A DNA stretch of 58,420 nt from Litorisediminicola beolgyonensis (lineage in GTDB: Bacteria; Pseudomonadota; Alphaproteobacteria; Rhodobacterales; Rhodobacteraceae): assembly GCF_042679605.1 (NCBI RefSeq), contig NZ_JBHTMU010000027.1:1-58420 (forward strand). The letters are read 5' to 3'. Below, in pieces: positions 1-9,576 of the stretch (positions are counted from its first letter, which is position 1; each line of letters opens with the position of its first letter). The notes under the pieces were generated by a model that saw only the letters and a list, made by a program, of their open reading frames with translations, was not told the DNA's origin and ran no database searches. The translations under genes and the position numbers were made by a program.

Positions 1-77
1 GTCTTGCCGTGGTCGACGTGACCGATCGTGCCGATGTTGCAGTGCGGCTTGCCGCGCTCAAACTTTTCCTTTGCCAT
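1..77 (-). CDS. tuf: Elongation factor Tu, N-terminal fragment (runs off window)
   Basis: The reverse strand opens with ATG and translates to an EF-Tu amino terminus: MAKEKFERGKPHCNIGTIGH followed by VDHGKT, the start of the G1 GTP-binding loop. Only about 25 codons are inside the window; the rest lies to the left. EF-Tu delivers aminoacyl-tRNA to the ribosome. The gene lies downstream of fusA on the same strand, the usual str-operon position. The 83-bp gap to fusA is filled by stacked inverted repeats. Confidence 0.95.
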   Translation of the reverse strand, partial: MAKEKFERGKPHCNIGTIGHVDHGK

Positions 78-99
78 GATGGCCTCCTTGTTCTCATGC

Positions 100-156
100 G
101 GTGCGCGCTCTGGCGCACCCTACTGGGGGGGTAGGGTGCGTGGTTTCCCACGCACC
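100..156. repeat. Three overlapping inverted repeats in the fusA-tuf spacer
   Basis: Three stems share arms. Stem A is GGTGCGC/GCGCACC (100-106 with 113-119). Stem B is ACCCTAC/GTAGGGT (117-123 with 131-137), extendable by four further pairs including one G-U. Stem C is GGTGCGTGG/CCACGCACC (135-143 with 148-156). A and B, and B and C, overlap, so not all can form at once. Stem C begins four bases past the fusA stop. This looks like an extragenic palindromic repeat; there is no U-run to make it a clear terminator. Confidence 0.7.
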
Positions 157-160
157 GCTC

Positions 161-2284
<2,124 letters not shown>

Positions 2285-2306
2285 GATGCTCGCTCCTTGG
2301 AAATGC

Positions 2307-2777
2307 TTACCAGCGGTAGTGGCTGAATGCCTTGTTGGCGTCGGCCATCTTGTGCGTGTCTTCGCGCTTCTTCACGGCAGAGCCGCGCGAGTTCACCGCG
2401 TCGAGAAGCTCGCCTGCGAGGCGCTCTTCCATGGTGTTCTCGTTGCGCTTGCGCGATGCGTCGATGAGCCAGCGGATGGCGAGCGCTTCGCGGCGCTCGG
2501 GACGCACTTCGACGGGCACCTGGTAGGTGGCGCCGCCGACCCGGCGCGAGCGGACCTCGACCGAGGGTTTGATGTTGTCGAGGGCCTCGTGGAAGATCTC
2601 CACGGGGGCGCGCTTGACCTTGTTCTCGACCCGGTCGAGCGCGTTGTAGACGATGCGCTCGGCGACGGATTTCTTGCCGTCGACCATCAGGTTGTTCATG
2701 AACTTGGTCAGAACCCGATCACCATATTTGGCGTCGGGCAGGATTTCGCGCTTCTCGGCTGCGTGACGACGGGACAT
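2307..2777 (-). CDS. rpsG: 30S ribosomal protein S7
   Basis: This 156-residue primary 16S-binding protein of the 30S head begins MSRRHAAEKREILPD, the typical bacterial S7 start, and ends in the usual AFSHYRW-type tail. It sits between rpsL (12 bp upstream) and fusA on the minus strand and is co-transcribed with them. S7 is the autogenous repressor of the str operon in enterobacteria; whether it acts the same way here cannot be seen from the sequence. Confidence 0.98.
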   Translation of the reverse strand: MSRRHAAEKREILPDAKYGDRVLTKFMNNLMVDGKKSVAERIVYNALDRVENKVKRAPVEIFHEALDNIKPSVEVRSRRVGGATYQVPVEVRPERREALAIRWLIDASRKRNENTMEERLAGELLDAVNSRGSAVKKREDTHKMADANKAFSHYRW

Positions 2778-2789
2778 ATCTCGTTCCTC

Positions 2790-3161
2790 TTACTTCGGAC
2801 GCTTCGCGCCGTATTTCGAACGGCGCTGCTTGCGGTCCTTGACGCCCTGGGTGTCGAGCACGCCGCGCAGGATGTGGTAGCGCACGCCCGGAAGGTCTTT
2901 GACCCGGCCGCCGCGGATGAGCACAACCGAGTGCTCCTGCAGGTTGTGGCTCTCGCCCGGAATGTAGCTGATGACTTCGTAGCCATTGGTCAGGCGGACC
3001 TTGGCCACCTTCCGCATGGCCGAGTTCGGCTTCTTCGGCGTGGTGGTGTAGACGCGCGTGCAGACGCCGCGTTTCTGCGGGCACTGCTCGAGATGCATGG
3101 ACTTCGAGCGTTTGACTTTCGGCTGCCGCGGCTTGCGGATCAGCTGTTGGATCGTAGGCAT
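2790..3161 (-). CDS. rpsL: 30S ribosomal protein S12
   Basis: This 123-residue decoding-centre protein begins MPTIQQLIRKPRQPK. The reading frame extends further upstream, but that extension is not S12-like, so the ATG at 3161 is used; it has a GGGGAAG-type ribosome-binding site. The TTTPKKPNS loop keeps Lys at position 43 and the RVKDLPG loop keeps its Lys, so the known streptomycin-resistance substitutions are absent. It is the first gene of the leftward str operon. Confidence 0.97.
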   Translation of the reverse strand: MPTIQQLIRKPRQPKVKRSKSMHLEQCPQKRGVCTRVYTTTPKKPNSAMRKVAKVRLTNGYEVISYIPGESHNLQEHSVVLIRGGRVKDLPGVRYHILRGVLDTQGVKDRKQRRSKYGAKRPK

Positions 3162-3511
3162 TCCGGTGTCTTCCCCGTGTAGCTCACATATGTGGTGCGC
3201 CGGGTATGGGACCCTGCGCGGGTTTCTCTGTTCGCGGCTCCGCGCGTCCGCGGAGCCGCCGTTGGTGTCGCGCCCTGGACCGGCGCTCGTCGCTGGCGCC
3301 CGGATCGGCCGGGTGCCGGGTTGCGGCCCTTCGCTCGCGCCCCGGGTCGAAGACCTGTGGCGACGCAAAAAACCGCATGCGTCCCCTTGGTCCAGGGAAC
3401 GACGCGGGGGGTTCCAGAGGATCGGGGCGACGGGGCCCGGATCATGACCGCTTCAGTTCTGACATGTTGGCCGGGCGCGTGAGACACGTACCCCTTGGCC
3501 AAGATGGGGCG
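3162..3511 (-). other. Long 5' leader of the str operon
   Basis: About 345 bases separate the predicted rpsL promoter from the rpsL start, which is long for this operon. The leader holds a GC-rich perfect 11-bp hairpin (GCGGCTCCGCG with its complement, 3234-3259, loop CGTC) and a 10-bp perfect palindrome CACATATGTG at 3185-3194. No convincing small gene was found in it. It may be an untranslated regulatory leader. Confidence 0.5.
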
Positions 3512-3540
3512 CGTATAGGGGGAGTCGGAAAGCTTGTCAA
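3512..3540 (-). promoter_or_regulatory. Predicted sigma-70 promoter of rpsL-rpsG-fusA-tuf
   Basis: On the minus strand a perfect TTGACA -35 box (3540-3535) is followed after exactly 17 bases by TATACG (3517-3512). The same -10 hexamer and spacing recur upstream of rpmC and rplO, which supports the call. Confidence 0.7.
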
Positions 3541-3674
3541 CAGCGCGACCGGCGCCTCTCCGGACCGGTGCGAAGCGCTGCTTTTCAAGGCATTTCGCGC
3601 GTCTTGCTAGCCCCGGTGCAGACTGTCACTCTCGCCGCGTTTCCGACCCCTTCTATCCCCGAGGAGCGCCCTTC

Positions 3675-4478
3675 GTGCAAGTCATCGGTCTGTGCCGGTT
3701 TTCCTATCCCGCCGAGGGCGGGTTCCAGGTCGAACACAGCTCCCTCGAGGAGCGGAAGGCCTATCTCTACGCGCCCGAGCGCATGGAAGAGCGGCTGCGC
3801 GTGTTCGAGCTGATGTGCCTTCCGGCCTTCGAGGCCCAGACCGATCCCGACTTCACGCTGGTCGTCCTGATCGGCGACAGCCTGCCGCCCCGGTATCTCT
3901 CGCGGTTGATGGAGCTGACCGCGCGGATGCCGCAGGTTCAGATCGCCGCCCGTCCGCCGGGACCGCACCGCGCTGTCTGCCAGTCGGTCCTGAACGAGGC
4001 TCGCCGCGATCCGTCGGCGCCCTGTCTGCAGTTCCGCCATGACGACGATGACGCGGTCTCGGTCGAGTTTGTCGAGCAGCTGCGTGCCGCCGCCTCCGAT
4101 TGCGCCTCGCTCGTCGAGAAGCATCGGCTCGTCGGGTTCGACTGGAACCGCGGCTGGCTCGCGCGGCTCGACGCGGGCGGCATTCGCGCCGAGGAGGTGC
4201 AGCATCCTTATTGGGGCGTGGCGCAGGCAATGGCGGTCGCGGGCGGCGTGAAGCATTCGATCATGAATTTCGGGCATGAGCGCATCAACCGCTTCATGCC
4301 GACGGTGACCTTCCAGGATCCGCCGATGTTCCTGCGCGGCCATAACGGCTTCAACGACTCCCGCCAGAAGAAGCATGTGCAGCCGGTCGAGCTACCTTAT
4401 CTCGATGCCGGGGGAGAGGCCGAGTTCGCGGCGCGCTTCAATATCGATGCCGACGCGGTGCGCGAGGCGCATCGCTGA
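3675..4478 (+). CDS. Putative rhamnosyltransferase-family protein
   Basis: This protein of about 267 residues begins VQVIGLCRFSYPAEGGFQ from a GTG at 3675, with GAGGAG 8 bases upstream. The frame is open further upstream, but that extension is low-complexity and has no ribosome-binding site. Features resembling the putative rhamnosyl transferase family include the RxRVFELMCLPAF segment, DPDFTLVVLIGDSLP, the acidic DDDDAVS motif that would bind a nucleotide-sugar/metal complex, and a closing FLRGHNGFNDS segment. There is no signal peptide or membrane segment, so it is probably a cytosolic glycosyltransferase acting on surface polysaccharide. Substrate and sugar are inferred only from family resemblance. 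Confidence 0.7.
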   Translation: MQVIGLCRFSYPAEGGFQVEHSSLEERKAYLYAPERMEERLRVFELMCLPAFEAQTDPDFTLVVLIGDSLPPRYLSRLMELTARMPQVQIAARPPGPHRAVCQSVLNEARRDPSAPCLQFRHDDDDAVSVEFVEQLRAAASDCASLVEKHRLVGFDWNRGWLARLDAGGIRAEEVQHPYWGVAQAMAVAGGVKHSIMNFGHERINRFMPTVTFQDPPMFLRGHNGFNDSRQKKHVQPVELPYLDAGGEAEFAARFNIDADAVREAHR

Positions 4479-4496
4479 GCGCGGGGCGCAGGGCGC

Positions 4497-5375
4497 TTAC
4501 CGTCGTCTCCGGACCCGTGCGCTTCTCCAGAGCGTGAACATGCCCGTCGCCGCGATCAGCCCGGCGCCCGCGAGGGTCGAGGGGACCGGCCATTCGTCGA
4601 AGGCCAGCCATCCGAGCAGGAGCGCCCAGACAAGACCGGTGTAGCGGAAGGGCGCGACCACCGCGATCTCGCCCACGCGCATGACCATGACGCTCAGGAG
4701 ATAGGCGCCCGAGATCAGGAGCCCCGAGGCCAGGATCAGGGACAACTCGCCGCGCGTCATCGGCGCCCAGCCCTGCGCCGCGGCGGTCGCGCCGAAGAAC
4801 ACCGTCACCGCCAGGCTCGCCACGAGCGTCACCGCGAGCGAGGGCACCTCGCGCGACAGCTTGCGCGCGGCGAGGTCGCGGATGGTGACGAAGACGACGG
4901 CGACCAGCGCATAGAGAGAATAGAGAGAGAAGCCCTCGGTCCCAGGCTTCACGATCAGGAGCATGCCGACGAAGCCCACGGCGATTGCCGTCCAGCGCCG
5001 CCAGCCCACCGGTTCTCCGAAGACCAGCGCCGCCGCCAGCGTGACGGTCAGCGGCAGCGTCTGTAGAAGTGCCGTCACGTTGGCGAGCGGCATCTGCGTA
5101 AGGGCGGTGAGGAAGAACCAGGCGGCGCCGACCTCCGCGAGGCTCCGGAGCGCGACCAGACCCTTGTCGCGCCGCGACAGCGTCACGGTGAGCGCGCCGC
5201 GCCGCCAGGCGAGAAGCGCCAAGAGCGCCGAGGCGATCAGACCGCGCAGGACAAGCGTCTGCGCCAAGGGCAAGGTCGCCGTCACCGCCTTCAGGCAGGT
5301 GTCGTTCAGGGTGAACGCGGCCATCGAGCCCATCATCAGGAGCGCGCCGCGGCGGTTCTCTGCCGGATCGGTCAT
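4497..5375 (-). CDS. EamA-family (DMT superfamily) membrane transporter
   Basis: This hydrophobic protein of about 292 residues has ten probable membrane helices in two EamA repeats, starting with GALLMMGSMAAFTLNDTCLKAV and ending in LWRSARVRRRR on the cytoplasmic side. Members export small metabolites or amino acids; the substrate is unknown. The ATG at 5375 (MTDPAENRRG) is preferred. An ATG at 5390 and a TTG at 5399 are in frame, but none has a strong ribosome-binding site. It is convergent with the glycosyltransferase-like gene and divergent from parE. Confidence 0.85.
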   Translation of the reverse strand: MTDPAENRRGALLMMGSMAAFTLNDTCLKAVTATLPLAQTLVLRGLIASALLALLAWRRGALTVTLSRRDKGLVALRSLAEVGAAWFFLTALTQMPLANVTALLQTLPLTVTLAAALVFGEPVGWRRWTAIAVGFVGMLLIVKPGTEGFSLYSLYALVAVVFVTIRDLAARKLSREVPSLAVTLVASLAVTVFFGATAAAQGWAPMTRGELSLILASGLLISGAYLLSVMVMRVGEIAVVAPFRYTGLVWALLLGWLAFDEWPVPSTLAGAGLIAATGMFTLWRSARVRRRR

Positions 5376-5423
5376 GCGCCGCGCTAGCATGTGCCGCAAA
5401 GCCGCGCCAGAGCCTGCGCGTGC

Positions 5424-5452
5424 TTGCGCGCGCGCCCACCAGATGATCTAAT
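5424..5452 (+). promoter_or_regulatory. Possible sigma-70 promoter of parE
   Basis: TTGCGC (5424-5429) and TCTAAT (5447-5452) are separated by 17 bases and lie 38 bases before the parE start. The match is moderate. Confidence 0.4.
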
Positions 5453-5489
5453 CACGCGATACAAGACCACCAGATAATGAGCAGCACCC

Positions 5490-7448
5490 ATGGCCGACGA
5501 TCTCCTCACCGCGGCAGCGCCCGCCGAGTATGACGCCTCCTCGATCGAGGTGCTCGAGGGGCTGGAGCCGGTTCGCAAACGTCCCGGCATGTATATCGGC
5601 GGCACCGACGAGCGCGCGCTGCATCACATGGTGGCCGAGATCCTCGACAACTCGATGGACGAGGCGGTGGCGGGACATGCCAACCGCATCGAGATCGAGC
5701 TTCATGCCGATTACGCGCTGACCGTCCGCGACAATGGCCGCGGCATCCCGATCGACCCGCATCCGAAGTTTCCCGGCAAGTCCGCGCTCGAGGTGATCCT
5801 CTGCACACTGCACGCGGGCGGCAAGTTCTCGGGCGATGCCTACGAGACCTCGGGCGGCCTGCACGGGGTGGGGGCCTCGGTGGTGAACGCGCTCTCCGAC
5901 AGCATGGTGGTCGAGGTCGCCCGCAACCGCGAGCTCTTCGAGCAGCGCTTCTCGCGCGGCCATCCGCTCGGCCCGGTCGCCAAGATCGGCCAGGCGCCGA
6001 ACCGCCGCGGCACCTCGGTGACCTTCCATGCCGACGAGCAGATCTTCGGCCATCACCGCTTCAAGCCCGCGCGGCTCTTCAAGATGGTCCGCTCCAAGGC
6101 CTATCTCTTCTCCGGCGTTGAGATCCGCTGGAAGACCGCGATCGACGACGGCGAGACCCCGACCGAGGCGAGCTTCCACTTCCCCGGCGGCCTCTCGGAC
6201 TACCTGACCGAGACGCTGGGCACCGCCACCACCTATGCCGACCGTCCCTTCGCGGGCACGGTCGATTTCAAGGCCCGCTTCGGGACGCCGGGCAAGGTCG
6301 AATGGGCGATCAACTGGACCCCGTCGCGCGACGGCTTCATCCAGTCCTACTGTAACACCGTGCCCACGCCCGAGGGCGGCACCCACGAGGCCGGGTTCTG
6401 GTCCGCGATCCTCAAGGGCGTCCGGGCCTATGGCGATCTCGTCAACAACAAGAAGTCGCAACAGATCACCCGCGACGATCTTGTGACCGGCGGCTGCGCG
6501 CTGGTTTCCTGCTTCATCCGCGAGCCGGAATTCGTCGGTCAGACCAAGGACCGCCTCGCCACGGTCGAGGCCCAGAAACTCGTCGAAGGCGCGGTGCGCG
6601 ATCATTTCGACAACTGGCTGGCCTCCGACACCAAGTCCGCGGGCGCGATCCTCGATTTCCTCGTGCTGCGCGCCGAGGAACGTCTCCGCCGTCGGCAGGA
6701 GAAAGAGACCGCCCGCAAGTCCGCCACCAAGAAGCTGCGGCTTCCCGGCAAGCTCACCGATTGCACCGCCAAGAGCCGCGAGGGCACCGAGCTCTTCATC
6801 GTCGAGGGCGACAGCGCCGGCGGCTCGGCCAAGGGCGCGCGCTTCCGCGAGACGCAGGCGCTTTTGCCGCTCAAGGGCAAGATCCTGAACGTGCTCGGCG
6901 CGGCCTCCAGCAAGATAGGGTCGAACTCAGAAATTCAGGACCTTTGTGAGGCCTTAGGAACCGGTATGGACTCCAAGTTTCGGCTTGATGACCTTCGGTA
7001 CGAAAAAATTATCATCATGACGGACGCCGACGTGGATGGCGCACACATTGCGTCGCTCCTTATGACGTTCTTTTGGGAGAAAATGCGGGACGTAATCCGG
7101 TACGGCCATCTCTACCTGGCCTGCCCGCCGCTCTACCGCCTGACCCAGGGGCCGAAGCGGCTCTACGTCGCCGATGACGCGGAAAAGGAGCATTGGCTGG
7201 AGAAGGGCCTCGGCGGTAAGGGCAAGATCGACGTCCAGCGCTTCAAGGGCCTGGGCGAGATGGACGCCAAGGACCTGAAAGAAACCACGATGGACCCGGC
7301 CACCCGCAAGCTCATCCGCGTGACCATCGACGAGGATGAACCCGGCGAGACCGGCGACCTCGTCGAACGCCTGATGGGCAAGAAGCCGGAGCTGCGCTTC
7401 CAGTACATCCAGGAGAACGCGCGGTTCGTGGAGGAGCTGGATGTGTGA
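5490..7448 (+). CDS. parE: DNA topoisomerase IV subunit B
   Basis: This 652-residue ATPase subunit of topoisomerase IV decatenates chromosomes together with ParC. The GHKL ATPase motifs are present (EILDNSMDEAV, DNGRGIPID, GLHGVGASVVNAL), as is the TOPRIM domain with EGDSAGGSAK and DADVDG at 512-517, and the C-terminal QRFKGLGEMDAKDL segment. Its length and lack of the GyrB insert favour ParE over GyrB. Codons 476-537 (bases 6915-7100) use a different codon set from the rest: ATA, TTA, TCA, GGA, GTA and only CGG for Arg, with 23 of 62 codons ending in A/T. In the next 62 codons the count is 7. The protein sequence there stays fully conserved, so the gene should be functional. Confidence 0.93.
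   Translation: MADDLLTAAAPAEYDASSIEVLEGLEPVRKRPGMYIGGTDERALHHMVAEILDNSMDEAVAGHANRIEIELHADYALTVRDNGRGIPIDPHPKFPGKSALEVILCTLHAGGKFSGDAYETSGGLHGVGASVVNALSDSMVVEVARNRELFEQRFSRGHPLGPVAKIGQAPNRRGTSVTFHADEQIFGHHRFKPARLFKMVRSKAYLFSGVEIRWKTAIDDGETPTEASFHFPGGLSDYLTETLGTATTYADRPFAGTVDFKARFGTPGKVEWAINWTPSRDGFIQSYCNTVPTPEGGTHEAGFWSAILKGVRAYGDLVNNKKSQQITRDDLVTGGCALVSCFIREPEFVGQTKDRLATVEAQKLVEGAVRDHFDNWLASDTKSAGAILDFLVLRAEERLRRRQEKETARKSATKKLRLPGKLTDCTAKSREGTELFIVEGDSAGGSAKGARFRETQALLPLKGKILNVLGAASSKIGSNSEIQDLCEALGTGMDSKFRLDDLRYEKIIIMTDADVDGAHIASLLMTFFWEKMRDVIRYGHLYLACPPLYRLTQGPKRLYVADDAEKEHWLEKGLGGKGKIDVQRFKGLGEMDAKDLKETTMDPATRKLIRVTIDEDEPGETGDLVERLMGKKPELRFQYIQENARFVEELDV
6915..7100 (+). other. Codon-usage island inside parE (TOPRIM region)
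   Basis: By hand count this 186-bp tract is 50% G+C, and 23 of its 62 codons end in A or T. The flanking codons on both sides overwhelmingly end in G or C. The edges are sharp: the change starts at the ATA codon (6915) and ends after CGG (7098-7100). The encoded residues 476-537 include the metal-binding DADVDG motif and look like ordinary ParE. The simplest reading is an imported recombination tract. Confidence 0.8.
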
Positions 7449-7455
7449 GGCAAGT

Positions 7456-7869
7456 ATGTTTTTCTTCGAGAATTTGACGATCAATAAGCCTGAAGGCACT
7501 CAATTTGCGACAATTGAGATCGGGAGAGGGAAAGTCGTGTTAGAGCTGCACCCTAAACCGGGAACGAAAAAGGCAAGCTTTCCGATCTCAATTGGTAAAG
7601 CTACTGACACGACCATTGCGTCCGGGCACCCTAGGGGGAAACAGGACAGTGAAAGGCAGTGGGTTTTTGAGACACTCGTTTGCATTCTTGCTTCTCAACA
7701 TCCTGAGCGATGTGTTCCGAACGTCTTCAGGGCGAATACCTCGAGTGGGCAGACAGAAATATTTAAGTTGGACAAAACAGCAGCAGTCTGGGCTCTAGAC
7801 GGAGGCAGATTTGAGATGTCTCGTACGAACGATGGTCAGATCGAATGCCTGCGTCCAGTACAGTCATAG
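7456..7869 (+). CDS. Hypothetical protein, low-GC orphan next to parE
   Basis: This 137-residue protein begins MFFFENLTINKPEG from ATG 7456, with GAGG just upstream; an ATG at 7441 overlaps the parE stop and is less likely. I recognise no domain. There is no signal peptide or membrane segment. The middle holds a Trp-containing stretch (QWVFETLVCILASQH) and two cysteines. Base composition is much lower in G+C than the neighbours (17 of the first 45 bases are G/C), with AT-ending codons throughout, so it is probably horizontally acquired. It lies 7 bp after parE in the same direction and could be co-transcribed with it. No nuclease, integrase or toxin motif is evident. Confidence 0.6.
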   Translation: MFFFENLTINKPEGTQFATIEIGRGKVVLELHPKPGTKKASFPISIGKATDTTIASGHPRGKQDSERQWVFETLVCILASQHPERCVPNVFRANTSSGQTEIFKLDKTAAVWALDGGRFEMSRTNDGQIECLRPVQS

Positions 7870-8083
7870 AGCTGTGGCACAGCTATTAATCATAAGCTCG
7901 GCGAAACGACGCGTAACGGCTCTCAGAAAAAGACCTTGCTTTGCGAGAAGCATTGCGGACGAAAGGCAATGCGCCATCGCGTGTATGGCGTCTGCGCGTG
8001 CGCGAAAGCCAGTGAAAATGTTTCATGCAGGTCATAAGTCATAACAGTTCGTTGGTTTGAGGATCGGACTGGAACGGTCCGCC
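7870..8083. other. Low-GC spacer after the orphan gene
   Basis: This 214-bp stretch continues the atypical composition of the orphan gene up to the convergent lipoprotein gene. Short reading frames here lack ribosome-binding sites and protein-like composition. No attachment-site repeat, tRNA fragment or transposase remnant was found. A weak hairpin (GGAC/GTCC around 8067-8080) lies near the lipoprotein stop. Confidence 0.4.
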
Positions 8084-8437
8084 TCACACCAAGCTCTCTA
8101 TATACTCCCGACACCGCGGCGAGATCACCCTTGTGTCGCCGCCGAGCTCTTCCCAGCGGGTCATGAGCCGGTCGAACTCGGTGCGCTGGGATGGGGTCAT
8201 CTTGCGCGGATCGCCGATGGTCATGCCCATGGCAAAGCCCCGGAGCGAGATCGCCTCGTATTCGAGCTCCTCCGCGCTGCAGCTCCGGCGGGCCTCGGGC
8301 GTGTCGAGAAGTGCCAGCGCCGCGGCGAGTTCGGCGTCTATGGTCGCGGTCTCTCCGTCAGTTGGCGCGGTGGGACCGCAGGTGGATAGGGCCACAAGGC
8401 CTAAGGCGCATGCGAGGGCAGGGATCGGGCGCGGCAT
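8084..8437 (-). CDS. Small putative lipoprotein
   Basis: This protein of about 117 residues begins MPRPIPALACALGLVALSTC, a short signal peptide ending in a lipobox-like LSTC (Thr at -1 is unusual). GAGGAG lies about 7 bases before the ATG at 8437, which favours this start over a longer in-frame one. The mature part has acidic helices and a segment, EEAIRxRGFAMGMTIGDPRKM-like, that probably repeats a conserved roseobacter hypothetical family; I cannot assign a function. It is transcribed away from the divergent rpmC promoter, in the gap that separates the two halves of the ribosomal supercluster. Confidence 0.6.
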   Translation of the reverse strand: MPRPIPALACALGLVALSTCGPTAPTDGETATIDAELAAALALLDTPEARRSCSAEELEYEAISLRGFAMGMTIGDPRKMTPSQRTEFDRLMTRWEELGGDTRVISPRCREYIESLV

Positions 8438-8562
8438 GGGGCGTCTCCTCGGGATCGGGACATCCCCCAGAGCTTGCACCGCGCGGCCCGTCGCGACATT
8501 GATCTGGGACAAGCGCCGGATCCGCGGGTTTCCGCGCCCTGGGCCTTCGGGAAAACTGGCCC

Positions 8563-8591
8563 TTGCCAACCCATCCGATCCCTCCTATACG
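8563..8591 (+). promoter_or_regulatory. Predicted promoter of the rpmC-rpmD ribosomal operon
   Basis: TTGCCA (8563-8568) is followed after exactly 17 bases by TATACG (8586-8591), leaving a leader of about 85 bases before rpmC. A promoter here fits rpmC being the first gene of its unit in this genome. Confidence 0.65.
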
Positions 8592-8681
8592 GCCCGCTCA
8601 TCCACGGACTCCACCGGAATCAGGGTGACCCTGCGGCTCTGCAGGCAGGGGCTCTCCGGTGATGTTGTAGAAAGGGGCGAC

Positions 8682-8888
8682 ATGAACGCCAGCGAACTCC
8701 GTGACAAGACCCCGGACGAACTCCGGGACCAGCTTGTCCAGCTCAAGAAAGAGGCCTTCAACCTGCGCTTCCAGCAGGCCACCGGCCAACTCGAGAACAC
8801 CGCGCGCATGCAGACCGTGCGCCGCGACGTCGCACGGGTGAAAACCCTGCTCAACGAGAAGGCCGCCGCCGCGGCCTCCGCAGACTAA
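8682..8888 (+). CDS. rpmC: 50S ribosomal protein L29
   Basis: This 68-residue protein starts MNASELRDKTPDELRDQL and carries the L29 signature KKEAFNLRFQQATGQLENT. It sits near the polypeptide exit tunnel on 23S rRNA. rplP normally lies just upstream; here the upstream neighbour is a lipoprotein gene on the other strand, so rpmC heads the rightward operon. AAAGGGGC precedes the ATG as ribosome-binding site. Confidence 0.96.
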   Translation: MNASELRDKTPDELRDQLVQLKKEAFNLRFQQATGQLENTARMQTVRRDVARVKTLLNEKAAAAASAD

Positions 8889-8901
8889 GAGGGACGGACA
8901 C

Positions 8902-9132
8902 ATGCCCAAGCGTATCCTGACTGGCACCGTCACCTCGACGGCCAACGCCCAGACCGTGACGGTCTCGGTCGAGCGCCGCTTCAAGCACCCCGTGCTGCAG
9001 AAGACCATCCGGAAGTCGAAGAAGTACCGCGCTCACGACGAGGCGGAAAAATTCGCTGTCGGCGACACGGTCCGCATCATCGAATGCGCGCCCAAGTCGA
9101 AAACCAAACGCTGGGAGGTGATCGCCGAGTAA
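8902..9132 (+). CDS. rpsQ: 30S ribosomal protein S17
   Basis: This 76-residue OB-fold primary 16S-binding protein begins MPKRILTGTVTSTANAQTV and includes the KYRAHDE and VRIIECAPKSKTKRW segments typical of S17. It lies 13 bp after rpmC and shares its operon. Confidence 0.97.
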   Translation: MPKRILTGTVTSTANAQTVTVSVERRFKHPVLQKTIRKSKKYRAHDEAEKFAVGDTVRIIECAPKSKTKRWEVIAE

Positions 9133-9207
9133 GGCGCTCACGTTCCGGTTTGATCGAAACCCTGGGGGAGCTAATCAGAACAGCCCCCAAAGGTCGGGAG
9201 AAACCAC

Positions 9208-9576
9208 ATGATCCAGATGCAGACCAATCTGGATGTCGCTGACAACTCCGGCGCACGCCGGGTGCAGTGCATCAAGGTCCTCGGTGGGTCCAAGCGGAAA
9301 TACGCTTCGGTCGGCGACATCATCGTTGTCTCCGTCAAGGAAGCGATCCCGCGTGGCCGCGTGAAGAAGGGGGACGTCCGCAAGGCCGTCGTCGTCCGCA
9401 CCGCCAAGGAAGTCCGTCGCGATGACGGCACCGCCATCCGCTTCGACCGCAACGCCGCCGTCATCCTGAACAACGCGGGCGAGCCTGTCGGCACCCGTAT
9501 CTTCGGGCCGGTCGTGCGCGAGCTGCGGGCGAAGAACTTCATGAAGATCATCTCGCTCGCTCCGGAGGTGCTGTAA
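9208..9576 (+). CDS. rplN: 50S ribosomal protein L14
   Basis: This 122-residue protein begins MIQMQTNLDVADNSGARRVQCI and matches L14 along its full length, including GRVKKGDVRKAVVVRT and the GTRIFGPVVREL signature. It lies at the intersubunit face and contributes to bridge formation with 16S rRNA. The stop overlaps the rplX start by one base (TAATG), suggesting translational coupling. Confidence 0.98.
   Translation: MIQMQTNLDVADNSGARRVQCIKVLGGSKRKYASVGDIIVVSVKEAIPRGRVKKGDVRKAVVVRTAKEVRRDDGTAIRFDRNAAVILNNAGEPVGTRIFGPVVRELRAKNFMKIISLAPEVL

Noticed and set aside
5490..7448. Calling the type II topoisomerase gene gyrB
   Set aside because: The length of 652 residues and local motif wording fit ParE; GyrB of this group is usually longer. 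Direct comparison with the second paralogue in the genome would settle it.
7811..8044. A 77-codon frame overlapping and following the orphan gene
   Set aside because: It overlaps the orphan frame, lacks a ribosome-binding site and its Arg/Ala-rich product looks random.
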